Source: Mongoliitalea lutea (GTDB lineage Bacteria; Bacteroidota; Bacteroidia; Cytophagales; Cyclobacteriaceae). Taken from it: a stretch of 52,986 nucleotides of DNA. Each line of letters opens with the position of its first letter. The first letter of the stretch is position 1. Position numbers and translations under genes: made by a program. The stretch is taken from contig NZ_BMYF01000027.1 of assembly GCF_014652135.1 (NCBI RefSeq), positions 1 to 52,986 on the forward strand. The letters run 5' to 3'. This document shows positions 6,250 to 14,877 of this stretch, piece after piece. The notes beneath the pieces were generated by a model that saw nothing but the letters and a program-made list of their open reading frames with translations, did no database searches and had not been told where the DNA came from.

Positions 6250-8086
6250 AAATTCTGACTAGTTTCCCTCGTAGGTTTTCTGTTCCTGGAATCTGCTCAT
6301 AATCATTGGCTTCAAAGCTGATATATTTCCCATCCAAGCTATGATAGAGTCGATTCCAAGCAGTTGGCCCTGTTGAAAATCTTTTTTGGACCTGTTTCTG
6401 TCCATAATCATAAAAATCCAAAAGATGATTGCCGGTGCCATGAATCAACAGCACCTGATTACTGCTACAGCTTCTGCAAAATTCCACCCGGATAAAGGAG
6501 TAACCTAAAAATCCCAAATCAATGCGGTTACCTTTATCTACTACATAGGTATCTCCATCAAACAAGACAAAGCGCTCGGACATACGGTCCATAAACATGT
6601 TTCGAATCATCGGATCATTTACACCGCTGGCGATGGTGGTTAATTGATTCAATTGTTCGTCGAACTTCATCAGCCCTCTCATGTCTCCTCCAATCCCATA
6701 GAAGTACACATTTTTATCCACTCCATTGCTGCGTGGAAAGTTGGTCTCATAGATTTCATCATTTTCCCAGCCTTTCCTAGGGTGGTTAGCAACGGCATTT
6801 CCCTGTTGGCTATCTAAGGTAAACCATGTGATTCCGCTGCTACCCACCTGATACAGTTCCATGACAGCTTTTCCAGCCGTGGTAAATGCCATTTCATGGA
6901 CATAATAATTATCATGCGGCTGAAAGGGAACAGGAGGGAGTGTGATGCTACTGCTGAGATTGCCTGTGGCACTGTTGAAGACCTGAATGCGTCCGTCCAT
7001 CGAAGCCACATAGACTTGTTGATTGAAGGGGTTGTAACTGACGTGAGAAGGTTGTTCCGATTGGAGGGCTATGCTTTTGAGAAGTTTAAAATCTACCAGA
7101 TCGATAAAATGCAGTCGGGAAGGTCTTTCGGTAAGCATCCAAACCTGATCTTTGCCAGGTACCATAGCCGTGGATATGACTAAGCCTTCGAAAGGTAGGG
7201 ATTCATCAAAGTAGTTGATATGAATGTTTTTAGTATACCCATTGTTCATGTCATCTTTGTATTCGATGGTAAATGGGTAGCTGCCACCTGCTCGCCCACA
7301 GCTGTAAGAATACGTAATTTTTGTACGGGCTGCATTGATGGTGACGGGTGAAAAATTATGCTGACACCAAGTGATGATGGGGCGTAAATCTAGGTCTTTG
7401 ATAGGTCCTGTAAATTCAATTTCGAAGGCAGCTACCCGTTGACTGGTTTCTTCCCCAAAAATCGGCGTGATTTTTTTGATATTTATCGGGGCAGCTTGCT
7501 TGATGGTGACCTTTCGGATTTCATTTCCGGCCTTGATTTCAATTATCCCCTCTCGAGGCTCATCACCAGGGTTAGCTGTATAAATGAAATTGAGGTTTCT
7601 ATTGCCCTGCCCATTTGGTTCTTCCAGATTAATCCAATCTACAGCAGTACTAGCTACCCAAGAGGCATTGGAGGTGACCGCAACAAAAGAAACCCCATCC
7701 TTGATATTGGCTTCAAAAGTTTGTTTGTCTACTTCTAGTATGACTGTTCCTAATTCCAAACTTACATTTCGCTCTGTGACAATATTTTCTACAATCGTGA
7801 CCGAAACGGTGCTCGAAATATAGGAGGCGGCACTGATCGAAAGTTCGTACTCACCTACAGGGATACGCTCAAAGTTGTACCGCCCTTCATAATTGCTTTG
7901 GATTGTCCGGGAAAAGCTTGAATTTTTGATTTCCACCTGCGCTCCATCGATTTTCAGTCCCTCTTCGCTACTGATAATTCCAATCAACTGACCAAATTGT
8001 TTGGGTTGATTACCTTCTTCATCACAAGCCAGTACTAAAGAGAGCAATGAAAGGAAGAACAGGGAACGAATAATTTGTAAGCGCAT
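6227..8086 (-). CDS. Surface lipoprotein with CarboxypepD-reg-like, BACON-like and propeller-like regions
   Basis: The 619-aa protein starts with a type II signal peptide (LVLAC, Cys21), followed by acidic residues DEE that may promote surface export as in other Bacteroidota. Residues 32-112 resemble a carboxypeptidase-regulatory/Ig-like fold (GAQVEIKNSSF, YEGRYNFERIPVGEYEL). Residues about 114-200 look like a BACON domain (VTSNASWVAS, WINLEEP, VTIKQAAP). From about 297 to the end, repeating strands such as LHFIDLVDFKLLKSIAL and QVYVASMDGRIQVFNSATG suggest a beta-propeller. No enzyme motif is seen; a role in binding glycan or protein at the cell surface is inferred. It is divergent from the gene at 8179. 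Confidence 0.8.
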   Translation of the reverse strand: MRLQIIRSLFFLSLLSLVLACDEEGNQPKQFGQLIGIISSEEGLKIDGAQVEIKNSSFSRTIQSNYEGRYNFERIPVGEYELSISAASYISSTVSVTIVENIVTERNVSLELGTVILEVDKQTFEANIKDGVSFVAVTSNASWVASTAVDWINLEEPNGQGNRNLNFIYTANPGDEPREGIIEIKAGNEIRKVTIKQAAPINIKKITPIFGEETSQRVAAFEIEFTGPIKDLDLRPIITWCQHNFSPVTINAARTKITYSYSCGRAGGSYPFTIEYKDDMNNGYTKNIHINYFDESLPFEGLVISTAMVPGKDQVWMLTERPSRLHFIDLVDFKLLKSIALQSEQPSHVSYNPFNQQVYVASMDGRIQVFNSATGNLSSSITLPPVPFQPHDNYYVHEMAFTTAGKAVMELYQVGSSGITWFTLDSQQGNAVANHPRKGWENDEIYETNFPRSNGVDKNVYFYGIGGDMRGLMKFDEQLNQLTTIASGVNDPMIRNMFMDRMSERFVLFDGDTYVVDKGNRIDLGFLGYSFIRVEFCRSCSSNQVLLIHGTGNHLLDFYDYGQKQVQKRFSTGPTAWNRLYHSLDGKYISFEANDYEQIPGTENLRGKLVRISLESMNL

Positions 8087-8178
8087 GGGAATGAATTTTA
8101 TTTGTCTGGGAATCCAAATGTATCACTATTGTAACTATATTTACCGCATTCGATTATAAAAAATTTTATTTCCCAGCT

Positions 8179-9558
8179 ATGAATTTTTCTAAAACTTCAT
8201 TTTGCGCTTCTTTCTGGTGCAGTTTACTCTTCTTAGGAGTCATCTTGGCATGCGGTCCTATGGGTGAGTCTTTGGAGGGACCGGATAGATTAGACGTCAG
8301 TCATAATGTCTTAGTCTTTGAAGATCCAGATGAAACTAAAAAGCTCCAAATCATCAATACCAGTAATTACCCTGTCAATTGGTCCTTAGAGAGTTTATCT
8401 GAAGATGTGTTGGTTTCACCTTTTGGAGGAATCTTGGCAGCAAATGGCGTTCAGGAAGTGGATGTTCGCTGGCTTTCTGTTGGTTCTGATGGAGCGCTTC
8501 GGTCGGAACTGTTGATTCTTAAGTCTGGAAATACCGTTGCTAGGGAAATAGAAGTCAGAATATTAGCGCCACAAGCTGGGAGATGGATGCTGGAAGATGA
8601 AATTTTGGATGCAGTATACGATCCCAACCTCAATCGAATTTGGGCTTTGGCGAGTAATCGCAGACTCTTGATGATGGATCCTGATGGGAAAAATTTACAA
8701 ACTATTGTATTGGAAATCCAAGGGTCCAAACTTTCAATCGATGCAACGGGAAACCGTATTTTAGTAGGACATGAGTCGGCATTTTCATACTTAGAATTAC
8801 CGACTGGACAGTTGATTCAGCGGAAGAGTGTTCCTTTTCCTATCCATGACCTACTATTGGGTTCCAATGATTGGGTGTACATTACCGACTCCCAGCAACA
8901 GCATTCACATATCTATGCAGTCAATTTACAAGGCTCGGAGGCAGATTATGCCTATAATGCGCGCATTTACAGCAATGCGAATATTAGCATGCATCCAAGT
9001 GGTGAATATTTACTCTTAGCTAGTACTTCCACAATGCCCGATGATGTATATAAGTTTAAAATAGAAGGAGGTTGGCCACGATTACTATATGATTCTCCTT
9101 ATCATGGGGATCATCGATTTGGAGGAAAGGTTTGGTTTGATCGGACGGGTACGCGATTTTTTACCCGAACAGGAAATGTTCATCAGTTCAGTGAAGAGCA
9201 GGTCTGGGATTTGAGATACGTGACTAAATTTCCCGGATCCACCCCTTTTGTGACGGTAATACCTGGAAAGCGCAAACCGCTTATTTATACCGTTCGGGAT
9301 GAAAATATAGATCGGATGTTTCTAAGCAATATACAGCCCTCCTTTACTGTTTTCAATGCTTCGGATTACCGACAGGAGCTGAATGTGACCCTTCCGAGAC
9401 AATCTCGCATGGTGAATGGGGAGGTGCAATATTACCATACGGAAATTCCCTTCGCTTTTGTCAATTCCCAAGAGGATAAAATGTATCTGATTGAAAAGGG
9501 CAGAAATCAAGAAAACAATCGCTTCTCTTGGTCCATTTTAACTGTTCCGATCAATTGA
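8179..9558 (+). CDS. Lipoprotein with BACON-like and propeller-like regions
   Basis: A 459-aa lipoprotein: signal peptide with lipobox VILAC (Cys25). A BACON/Ig-like segment at about 38-130 contains LQIINTSNYPVNWSLES and GGILAANGVQEVDVRW. The remaining 320 residues hold propeller-like repeats (IWALASNRRLLMMDPDGKNL, YLELPTGQLIQRKSV). The architecture parallels the divergent 619-aa protein, without its CarboxypepD-reg-like domain, so the two may be diverged paralogues acting together. The 92-base gap between them presumably holds both promoters; a near-consensus TATATTTA box is at 8136-8143 but has no well-placed -33 element. Confidence 0.78.
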   Translation: MNFSKTSFCASFWCSLLFLGVILACGPMGESLEGPDRLDVSHNVLVFEDPDETKKLQIINTSNYPVNWSLESLSEDVLVSPFGGILAANGVQEVDVRWLSVGSDGALRSELLILKSGNTVAREIEVRILAPQAGRWMLEDEILDAVYDPNLNRIWALASNRRLLMMDPDGKNLQTIVLEIQGSKLSIDATGNRILVGHESAFSYLELPTGQLIQRKSVPFPIHDLLLGSNDWVYITDSQQQHSHIYAVNLQGSEADYAYNARIYSNANISMHPSGEYLLLASTSTMPDDVYKFKIEGGWPRLLYDSPYHGDHRFGGKVWFDRTGTRFFTRTGNVHQFSEEQVWDLRYVTKFPGSTPFVTVIPGKRKPLIYTVRDENIDRMFLSNIQPSFTVFNASDYRQELNVTLPRQSRMVNGEVQYYHTEIPFAFVNSQEDKMYLIEKGRNQENNRFSWSILTVPIN

Positions 9559-9686
9559 ATTTGTTTATTTTCTTCTTAGGTGGCTTGTTTTTTTTTGATT
9601 TTCAGTATATTCCAATGGAGTAATCCTGAAAAACTTCTAAAATGTTCGATTAAGGACAATTTTGTATCAATTTAAAACAACCCACT

Positions 9687-10409
9687 ATGAAAATGTATGC
9701 TATTCAAGGGATGCTGGCACTTCTACTGTTGGTATCTGCCTGTGATTTTAAGATAAAAGAGAAAGAATTTACAGGAGAAATGGGGGCAAAAGATATGGCC
9801 TTAGCTGACTTTACCCAATTGGTGCTCAAGGGTGCTTTTGATGTGTATATTGCTCAAGGGGATAATCCATCGATAGAAATCAGTGGAGACGAGAGCTTGG
9901 TAGAAAAAGTGGAGGTATCCCAATCCGGAGATGTGCTGACAATTTCCCTCAAGCGTCCCAAAGAAGATGTGAAGTTGACCAATGATCTCAAAATCAGCCT
10001 CACAGTGAATCAATTGGAGCAATTGAAGTTTGACGGTGCAGGCCAAGTCAAATCCACGCAGCGTTTGGGTGTGAGAGATTTCAAAATTTCAGGTAATGGA
10101 GTAGGGAATATAGAATTGGATTTGGATGCTAATTCCGTGGAGGCTGTGTTGAATTTTGTTGGGAAAATGCAGTTGACAGGCGATACGGAACGCTTGCTGT
10201 TGAAAAATGAGGGGGTAGGAAATATCGATGCGTCCAAATTGATGGCCAAGGATTGTCAGGTAGAAAGCAGTGGGATAGGGGCAGTTTCCATTCATTGTAC
10301 AGGGGAGTTATCCTTGGATATGAGTGGCATTGGCACCGTGTCCTACAAAGGAAACCCGACGGTGGTCCATGAGAAAGTTTCAGGGATAGGAAAGGTGAAT
10401 AGAAATTAG
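9687..10409 (+). CDS. GIN-domain (DUF2807) lipoprotein
   Basis: A 240-aa lipoprotein with lipobox LVSAC (Cys19). The mature part is the head GIN domain (DUF2807), a putative auto-transporter-like adhesin: FTQLVLKGAFDVYIAQG near residue 42, GDNPSIEISGDESL, then repeated beta-helix rungs each with a G-x-G or SGIG-type turn (ISGNGVGNIEL, SSGIGAVSIH, MSGIGTVSYKG). Members are secreted or outer-membrane proteins of unknown function. A nearby ATG 6 bases downstream (9693) is an alternative start with no effect on the signal peptide. No Bacteroidota promoter with a full consensus was found upstream. Confidence 0.85.
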   Translation: MKMYAIQGMLALLLLVSACDFKIKEKEFTGEMGAKDMALADFTQLVLKGAFDVYIAQGDNPSIEISGDESLVEKVEVSQSGDVLTISLKRPKEDVKLTNDLKISLTVNQLEQLKFDGAGQVKSTQRLGVRDFKISGNGVGNIELDLDANSVEAVLNFVGKMQLTGDTERLLLKNEGVGNIDASKLMAKDCQVESSGIGAVSIHCTGELSLDMSGIGTVSYKGNPTVVHEKVSGIGKVNRN

Positions 10410-10505
10410 TGAGTAGTGAGGGGTGAACAGAGAACAGTCTCACTATTACAGTGCACATCTCGCTCGCTTCTCGCCTCTCACTTCTCGTCTCACATCTCGT
10501 CTCAG
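10407..10505. repeat. Low-complexity GTGAG / CTCAC inverted tract
   Basis: The left part carries tandem TAGTGAG (10407-10413 and 10414-10420). CTCACTA at 10439-10445 is its reverse complement, and 10456-10505 is an imperfect tandem of TCTCGTCTCACA-like units. The left side is purine-rich and the right side pyrimidine-rich, forming an extended imperfect palindrome between convergent genes. It contains no plausible ORF of its own. Confidence 0.55.
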
Positions 10506-10523
10506 ATCATAAGCTTGTCAGGC

Positions 10524-11285
10524 TCACTTCACGAGCCCAAACCTTTCTGCCGCTTCTTTTCTAGAAAAGGCATTGAAGTGCCACCATTCAGAACCGATGC
10601 CTGTAAATCCTCCATGCTTCATGACTTTGCGAAGGATTTCCCGGTTGGTGATGTGTTCTTGGGTGATTTTGCCTTCACGGAGCATTTGTTGTTCTCGGTC
10701 TGGATAAGCTGGGTATCCAAAGAAATCAAAAGGTGTGCCCATATCCAAGGCCTCCCCAGTTTCTTGATAGGCTAAGGTCAGGTCTACAGCAACTCCGTAA
10801 TTATGTAAACCTCCAATTTTGGGATCTGCTACGTACAATGGCTTAATGCTGTCAGGTTTGTCTAAGTTGTCCCATAGAATCTGCTGTACCCGTACAGGGC
10901 GGACACCATCATAAACCAAGAAGGTGAGTTCGGGATGATCCTCTTTTAATTTTTGATGGGCTTTTTTTAGCATCTCAGCTACGATGGGCTGTACGTAGCA
11001 ACGGTATAGATCTCCATAAACATCCTTCCCGAAGAAGTTATCTTCAGTTGAATATTTGAGGTCTACATAAATACCTGGAATAACAGCTTCTACGTCCACC
11101 AAGCCTGCATCAATTAGACTTTGCTCCAATTCTCCTACCTGATCTATGATTTGAAACTGTTCATCTCCTATACTGACCAAATCATTGAAGTCTACACCGG
11201 TGGCTGTGGTTTCGGTCATTTTGCTTTCACAAGCAAGGTGAAGCGTCAGGAAAAGAAGAATGATGGTGCGGACAGGAGTATTCAT
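10524..11285 (-). CDS. VanX-like D-alanyl-D-alanine dipeptidase, lipoprotein
   Basis: Zinc dipeptidase of family M15D, hydrolysing D-Ala-D-Ala in the envelope. The 253-aa protein has a lipoprotein signal (LHLAC, Cys19), the SxHxxGxAxD-type metal motif as GLHNYGVAVDLT with H161 and D168, and a GSEWWHFN motif with catalytic E233 and zinc ligand H236. R129 in DGVRP matches the substrate-stabilising arginine of VanX. There is no vanH or vanA ligase nearby, so a role in peptidoglycan dipeptide turnover rather than glycopeptide resistance is more likely. It is 6 bases downstream of the SDR gene and co-directional, probably one operon. Confidence 0.88.
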   Translation of the reverse strand: MNTPVRTIILLFLTLHLACESKMTETTATGVDFNDLVSIGDEQFQIIDQVGELEQSLIDAGLVDVEAVIPGIYVDLKYSTEDNFFGKDVYGDLYRCYVQPIVAEMLKKAHQKLKEDHPELTFLVYDGVRPVRVQQILWDNLDKPDSIKPLYVADPKIGGLHNYGVAVDLTLAYQETGEALDMGTPFDFFGYPAYPDREQQMLREGKITQEHITNREILRKVMKHGGFTGIGSEWWHFNAFSRKEAAERFGLVK

Positions 11286-11291
11286 AGGAGC

Positions 11292-12056
11292 TTAGGAAAG
11301 GTTTTTCTTGATAACAGTAGCAGATGCCTGCGCTGTGGGCAGCATAATAATATCTGCTAAGACCACATGTGGAGGTCTGCTTACAGCAAAAGCGATGGTT
11401 TCGGCAATATCTTCCGGGCTTAGGGGTTGGTATCCTTTATATACGGTTTTGGCACGTTCACTATCGCCTTTGAAGCGGACTAAGGAGAATTCTGTCTCCA
11501 CTAAACCTGGGTGAACACCAATCACTCGGATGCCGAATGGATTCAAGTCCATACGCATACCATTGGTAATAGCGTCAACTGCATGTTTGGAAGCGCAATA
11601 TACATTCCCATTGGGATAGACTTCTTTTCCTGCAATCGAACCAATATTCACGATCGTACCTTGTTGCCGGGCAATCATCCAAGGCATAATTTCTTTGGAT
11701 ACATATAGGAGTCCTTTGACATTGATATCCATCATGGCATCCCAGTCCTCTAAACTTCCCTGATGAATAGGGTCTAGTCCATGGGCATTGCCCGCATTAT
11801 TAACCAGAACATCAATCGCTTTCCAATTTTCGGGTAATGTAGCCAAGGCTTCTTTCACATCCTCTTTGTCCCGGATGTCAAAACAAAGCTTGATACAATC
11901 TGCACCTTCCAGTCGGAGTTCCTTCTCTAATTCTTGAAGTCGCTCGAGGCGTCTGCCGGTTGCGATGATATTATAGCCGATTTGTGCCAATGAAAGGGCA
12001 GTGGACCAGCCGATACCGGAGGTCGCCCCTGTGATTAATGCGATTTTTCTAGACAT
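11292..12056 (-). CDS. SDR-family NAD(P)-dependent oxidoreductase (YdfG-like)
   Basis: A 254-aa classical short-chain dehydrogenase. It shows the cofactor loop TGATSGIG (9-16), NNAG (86-89), N112 in DINVKG, and the catalytic S140, Y153 and K157 (YCASK). Arg residues after the second strand (TGRRLERL) suggest NADP(H) preference. Overall it resembles E. coli YdfG/serine 3-dehydrogenase, which reduces 3-hydroxy acid-derived semialdehydes, but the substrate cannot be assigned from sequence. It is the first gene of a leftward pair with the VanX-like lipoprotein. Confidence 0.88.
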   Translation of the reverse strand: MSRKIALITGATSGIGWSTALSLAQIGYNIIATGRRLERLQELEKELRLEGADCIKLCFDIRDKEDVKEALATLPENWKAIDVLVNNAGNAHGLDPIHQGSLEDWDAMMDINVKGLLYVSKEIMPWMIARQQGTIVNIGSIAGKEVYPNGNVYCASKHAVDAITNGMRMDLNPFGIRVIGVHPGLVETEFSLVRFKGDSERAKTVYKGYQPLSPEDIAETIAFAVSRPPHVVLADIIMLPTAQASATVIKKNLS

Positions 12057-12115
12057 GGTGGATAGGCCAGTGAACTATTTATATGTGAGACGGTTTGAAA
12101 CACAGGATTAAAGTA

Positions 12116-12123
12116 CAAAAATA
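12116..12123 (-). promoter_or_regulatory. -7 box (TAnnTTTG) for the SDR/dipeptidase pair
   Basis: On the - strand TATTTTTG matches the consensus exactly, 60 bases before the ATG at 12056. The -33 position holds only GTG, so the promoter is partial. The 323-base gap 12057-12379 contains this box and the opposite promoter at 12302-12332; nothing else was recognised there. Confidence 0.4.
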
Positions 12124-12301
12124 TCCAAGGATTTAAAAACAGCACTGTAATTCTTACTTTTTCATAAGGAGTAACTGAATGGTAGGAGGTAATGGATAAG
12201 TGATTTTGAAGGTTTTTTCTTACATTTTGAAAATTAATGGGCTGATTTTGTAATACTTATTCGTATTGAGAGAAAATTCATTTGAAAATTTTTGATAGAA
12301 T

Positions 12302-12332
12302 TTTGAATGTTTAAGAAAAGGGTATAATTTTG
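12302..12332 (+). promoter_or_regulatory. Promoter of the tRNA-tuf operon
   Basis: TTTG at 12302-12305, 19 bases, then TAATTTTG at 12325-12332: a full match to the Bacteroidota -33/-7 pattern. It is 48 bases upstream of tRNA-Tyr and is the only good promoter before the tRNA-Tyr, tRNA-Gly, tRNA-Thr and tuf block. Confidence 0.75.
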
Positions 12333-12379
12333 CCATCCGTTAAGACATCTAAAACACAGAAATCTTAGCGAAATCAGTT

Positions 12380-12462
12380 GGGGGAATACCAAAGCGGCCA
12401 ACTGGGACGGACTGTAAATCCGTTGACTTATGTCTTCACAGGTTCGAATCCTGTTTCCCCCA
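12380..12462 (+). tRNA. tRNA-Tyr (GTA)
   Basis: Acceptor GGGGGAA (12380-12386) pairs with TTCCCCC (12455-12461), with discriminator A at 12462. Anticodon GTA is at 12414-12416 in the loop CTGTAAA. The T-arm is ACAGG/CCTGT around TTCGAAT. The long variable arm between anticodon stem and T-arm is as expected for a class II tRNA-Tyr. Confidence 0.96.
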
Positions 12463-12489
12463 CAAAATAATTTGATGATTATTTTAAAA

Positions 12490-12562
12490 GCGGGAGTAGC
12501 TCAGTTGGTAGAGCGGCAGCCTTCCAAGCTGCAGGTCGCGGGTTCGAGCCTCGTCTCCCGCT
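12490..12562 (+). tRNA. tRNA-Gly (TCC)
   Basis: A 73-base cloverleaf: acceptor GCGGGAG pairs with CTCCCGC, discriminator T at 12562. The anticodon loop CTTCCAA places TCC at 12523-12525. The T-loop is TTCGAGC. CCA is not encoded. Confidence 0.96.
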
Positions 12563-12591
12563 CTATGCTTTTATAGCATGTCTAAGTTTAA

Positions 12592-12663
12592 GCCGACGTA
12601 GCTCAGGGGTAGAGTACTTCCTTGGTAAGGAAGGGGTCGCGGGTTCAAATCCCGTCGTTGGCT
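12592..12663 (+). tRNA. tRNA-Thr (GGT)
   Basis: A 72-base cloverleaf: acceptor GCCGACG pairs with CGTTGGC (one G-T pair), discriminator T. The anticodon loop TTGGTAA places GGT at 12624-12626. It lies 60 bases before tuf, the same tRNA-tuf linkage seen upstream of tufB in E. coli. Confidence 0.96.
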
Positions 12664-12723
12664 CTGAAAACATAGAAAAATTTACTTATCTATATCTTTA
12701 ACTAAAACAGAGGATTTTCACAC

Positions 12724-13911
12724 ATGGCAAAAGCAACCTTTGACCGTTCCAAACCACACGTTAACGTAGGTACGATTGGTCACGTAGACCATGGAAAGAC
12801 AACTTTGACTGCTGCCATTACAACAGTATTGGCCAAAAAAGGTCTTTCTGAACTAAGAGATTTCTCTTCTATCGACAACGCTCCAGAAGAAAAAGAAAGA
12901 GGTATCACAATCAACACTTCTCACGTAGAGTATCAAACTGAGTCTAGACACTACGCACACGTAGACTGTCCAGGTCACGCTGACTACGTTAAGAACATGG
13001 TAACTGGTGCTGCTCAGATGGATGGCGCTATTCTAGTAGTAGCTGCAACTGACGGACCAATGCCACAAACAAGAGAGCACATCCTTCTTGCTCGTCAGGT
13101 AGGTGTACCTGCACTTGTTGTGTTCTTGAACAAAGTGGATATGGTTGATGATCCTGAGTTATTAGAACTAGTTGAAATGGAAGTTAGAGAATTGCTTTCT
13201 TTCTACGATTTCGACGGTGACAATATTCCTGTAATCGCTGGTTCTGCCCTTGGTGGTTTGAACGGTGAGCCTCAGTGGGAAGAGAAAATTATGGAATTGA
13301 TGAATGCTGTAGATACACACATTCCACTTCCTGAGCGTTTGGTAGACAAGGATTTCTTGATGCCTGTTGAAGATGTATTCTCTATTACTGGTCGTGGTAC
13401 TGTAGCTACTGGTAGAATCGAAAGAGGTGTTATCAACTCTGGTGACCCTGTAGATATTATCGGTATGGGTGCTCAAGGCCTTAAGTCAACTGTAACTGGT
13501 GTTGAAATGTTCCGTAAGATCCTTGACAGAGGTGAAGCTGGTGACAACGTTGGTTTATTGTTGAGAGGTATTGAAAAGTCTCAAATCAGAAGAGGTATGA
13601 TTATCTGTAAGCCAGGTTCTGTGAAGCCACACGCTCACTTCAACGCTGAGGTTTACGTACTTTCTAAAGAAGAAGGTGGTCGTCATACTCCATTCTTCAA
13701 CAAATACCGTCCACAGTTCTACTTAAGAACTACTGACGTAACTGGTGAGATCAAACTTCCTGAGAACGTAGAAATGGTTATGCCAGGTGATAACGTTACT
13801 ATCGAAGTGAACTTGCTTAACGCAGTTGCTTTGGAAAAAGGTCTACGTTTCGCTATCCGTGAAGGTGGTAGAACTGTAGGTGCTGGTCAGGTAACTGAAA
13901 TTTTGGACTAA
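12724..13911 (+). CDS. tuf: Elongation factor Tu
   Basis: GTPase that delivers aminoacyl-tRNA to the ribosomal A site. The 395-aa protein has G1 GHVDHGKT (19-26), the switch I segment RGITIN (59-64), G3 DCPGH (81-85) and G4 NKVD (136-139), followed by the two beta-barrel domains; length equals the family norm (394 in E. coli). It is the last gene of the tRNA-Tyr/Gly/Thr transcription unit and is closed by a strong terminator. Its codon use is heavily biased to a few codons, as expected for a very highly expressed gene. Confidence 0.99.
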   Translation: MAKATFDRSKPHVNVGTIGHVDHGKTTLTAAITTVLAKKGLSELRDFSSIDNAPEEKERGITINTSHVEYQTESRHYAHVDCPGHADYVKNMVTGAAQMDGAILVVAATDGPMPQTREHILLARQVGVPALVVFLNKVDMVDDPELLELVEMEVRELLSFYDFDGDNIPVIAGSALGGLNGEPQWEEKIMELMNAVDTHIPLPERLVDKDFLMPVEDVFSITGRGTVATGRIERGVINSGDPVDIIGMGAQGLKSTVTGVEMFRKILDRGEAGDNVGLLLRGIEKSQIRRGMIICKPGSVKPHAHFNAEVYVLSKEEGGRHTPFFNKYRPQFYLRTTDVTGEIKLPENVEMVMPGDNVTIEVNLLNAVALEKGLRFAIREGGRTVGAGQVTEILD

Positions 13912-13932
13912 TCCATAATTAAGCATAAATTT

Positions 13933-13974
13933 CAAATGCGATCCTGAAAATTTTTGGGATCGCATTTGTTTCTT
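13933..13974 (+). terminator. Terminator after tuf
   Basis: CAAATGCGATCC (13933-13944) pairs perfectly over 12 bp with GGATCGCATTTG (13957-13968) and is followed by a T-rich TTTCTT. The end of the stem also provides the TTG of the next promoter. Confidence 0.85.
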
Positions 13975-13996
13975 AAAGGTATTATCAATACTTTTG
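13966..13996 (+). promoter_or_regulatory. Promoter for tRNA-Trp, secE, nusG and rplK-rplL
   Basis: TTG at 13966-13968, 20 bases, then TACTTTTG at 13989-13996, a consensus Bacteroidota promoter 27 bases before tRNA-Trp. The -33 element overlaps the tuf terminator stem. Confidence 0.75.
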
Positions 13997-14023
13997 CAGT
14001 CCCTTTTGGGGTATAAATAATCT

Positions 14024-14094
14024 ACGGGCATAGTTCAATGGCAGAATAGCGGTCTCCAAAACCGTTGATGGGAGTTCGAATCTCTCTGCCCGTG
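14024..14094 (+). tRNA. tRNA-Trp (CCA)
   Basis: Acceptor ACGGGCA (14024-14030) pairs with TGCCCGT (14087-14093), discriminator G. The anticodon loop CTCCAAA places CCA at 14056-14058. It ends 16 bases before secE, with which it is evidently co-transcribed. Confidence 0.96.
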
Positions 14095-14110
14095 CAAATA
14101 GAGTAAAACC

Positions 14111-14299
14111 ATGAACGTTAAAAATTTTGTCATAGAATCGATAGATGAGATGAAGAACAAGGTCACTTGGCCTTCTTATTCGTTTCTACAAAACAGTGCT
14201 GTTTTGGTGCTGGTAGCCTCTTTGATCTTTGCCTTAGTTATAGGTGTGATAGATCTGGGCTTCGAAAATTTGATGAAGTGGTTTTACGATTTATTCTAA
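14111..14299 (+). CDS. secE: Preprotein translocase subunit SecE
   Basis: A 62-aa single-span membrane protein of the SecYEG channel. The amphipathic N-terminal helix IDEMKNKVTWPS contains the conserved KVTWP of SecE and is followed by one transmembrane helix (about residues 28-48). This is the short one-span form, as in most non-enterobacterial species. It sits between tRNA-Trp and nusG, the universal secE-nusG-rplK order; its partner SecY is encoded at 38317. Confidence 0.96.
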   Translation: MNVKNFVIESIDEMKNKVTWPSYSFLQNSAVLVLVASLIFALVIGVIDLGFENLMKWFYDLF

Positions 14300-14316
14300 T
14301 CGCATAAAATTTACTG

Positions 14317-14874
14317 ATGGCTGAACATAAGTGGTACGTACTACGGGTGGTAGCTGGGCAAGAGAAAAAAGCCAAGTCTTACTTGGATAATGAAATTGTC
14401 CGCAACAAACTTGAGGATTATATTCCCGAGGTTTTGATTCCTTCCGAGAAAGTTTACGAAATGCGTAATGGAAAAAAACGTGTCAGAGAGAAGAACTTCT
14501 TTCCTGGATACGTCTTAGTTCATGCGGATCTCGCTTATGGTGAGGCTAATCACGTAATTACAAGCATACCGGGTGTAATCGGATTTCTTGGATCAAACCA
14601 GGGGGGAGCTTCCAAAACCCCTGAACCATTACGACAATCAGAAGTCAACAGGATTTTAGGTCGTGTTGAAGAGATTGATGAGTTTGCTGAGAAATTAGAT
14701 ACTCCATTTATAGTCGGGGAAACCGTAAAAGTAATGGACGGTCCCTTTAGTGGATTCTCTGGTACAATTGAGGAAGTATTTGAAGATAAGAAAAAACTTA
14801 ACGTTATGGTTAAGATTTTCGGACGAAATACTCCTGTCGAATTAAACTTTATACAAGTAGAAAAACAAGATTAA
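14317..14874 (+). CDS. nusG: Transcription termination/antitermination factor NusG
   Basis: NusG binds RNA polymerase through its NGN domain and couples it to Rho or the ribosome through its KOW domain. In this 185-aa protein the NGN domain begins [19 protein letters not shown] (residues 5-23) and contains NFFPGYVLV. The C-terminal KOW domain is [20 protein letters not shown] from about residue 131. Length is normal (181 aa in E. coli). The next gene, rplK, starts 3 bases after the stop. Confidence 0.98.
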   Translation: MAEHKWYVLRVVAGQEKKAKSYLDNEIVRNKLEDYIPEVLIPSEKVYEMRNGKKRVREKNFFPGYVLVHADLAYGEANHVITSIPGVIGFLGSNQGGASKTPEPLRQSEVNRILGRVEEIDEFAEKLDTPFIVGETVKVMDGPFSGFSGTIEEVFEDKKKLNVMVKIFGRNTPVELNFIQVEKQD

Positions 14875-14877
14875 GAA

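Noticed and set aside
8136-8143. Promoter for the 459-aa lipoprotein gene
   Set aside because: TATATTTA differs from the consensus at the last base and has no TTG at the required distance.
10416-10775. 119-codon rightward frame over the dipeptidase gene
   Set aside because: It overlaps conserved VanX-type coding sequence on the other strand and begins in the low-complexity repeat.
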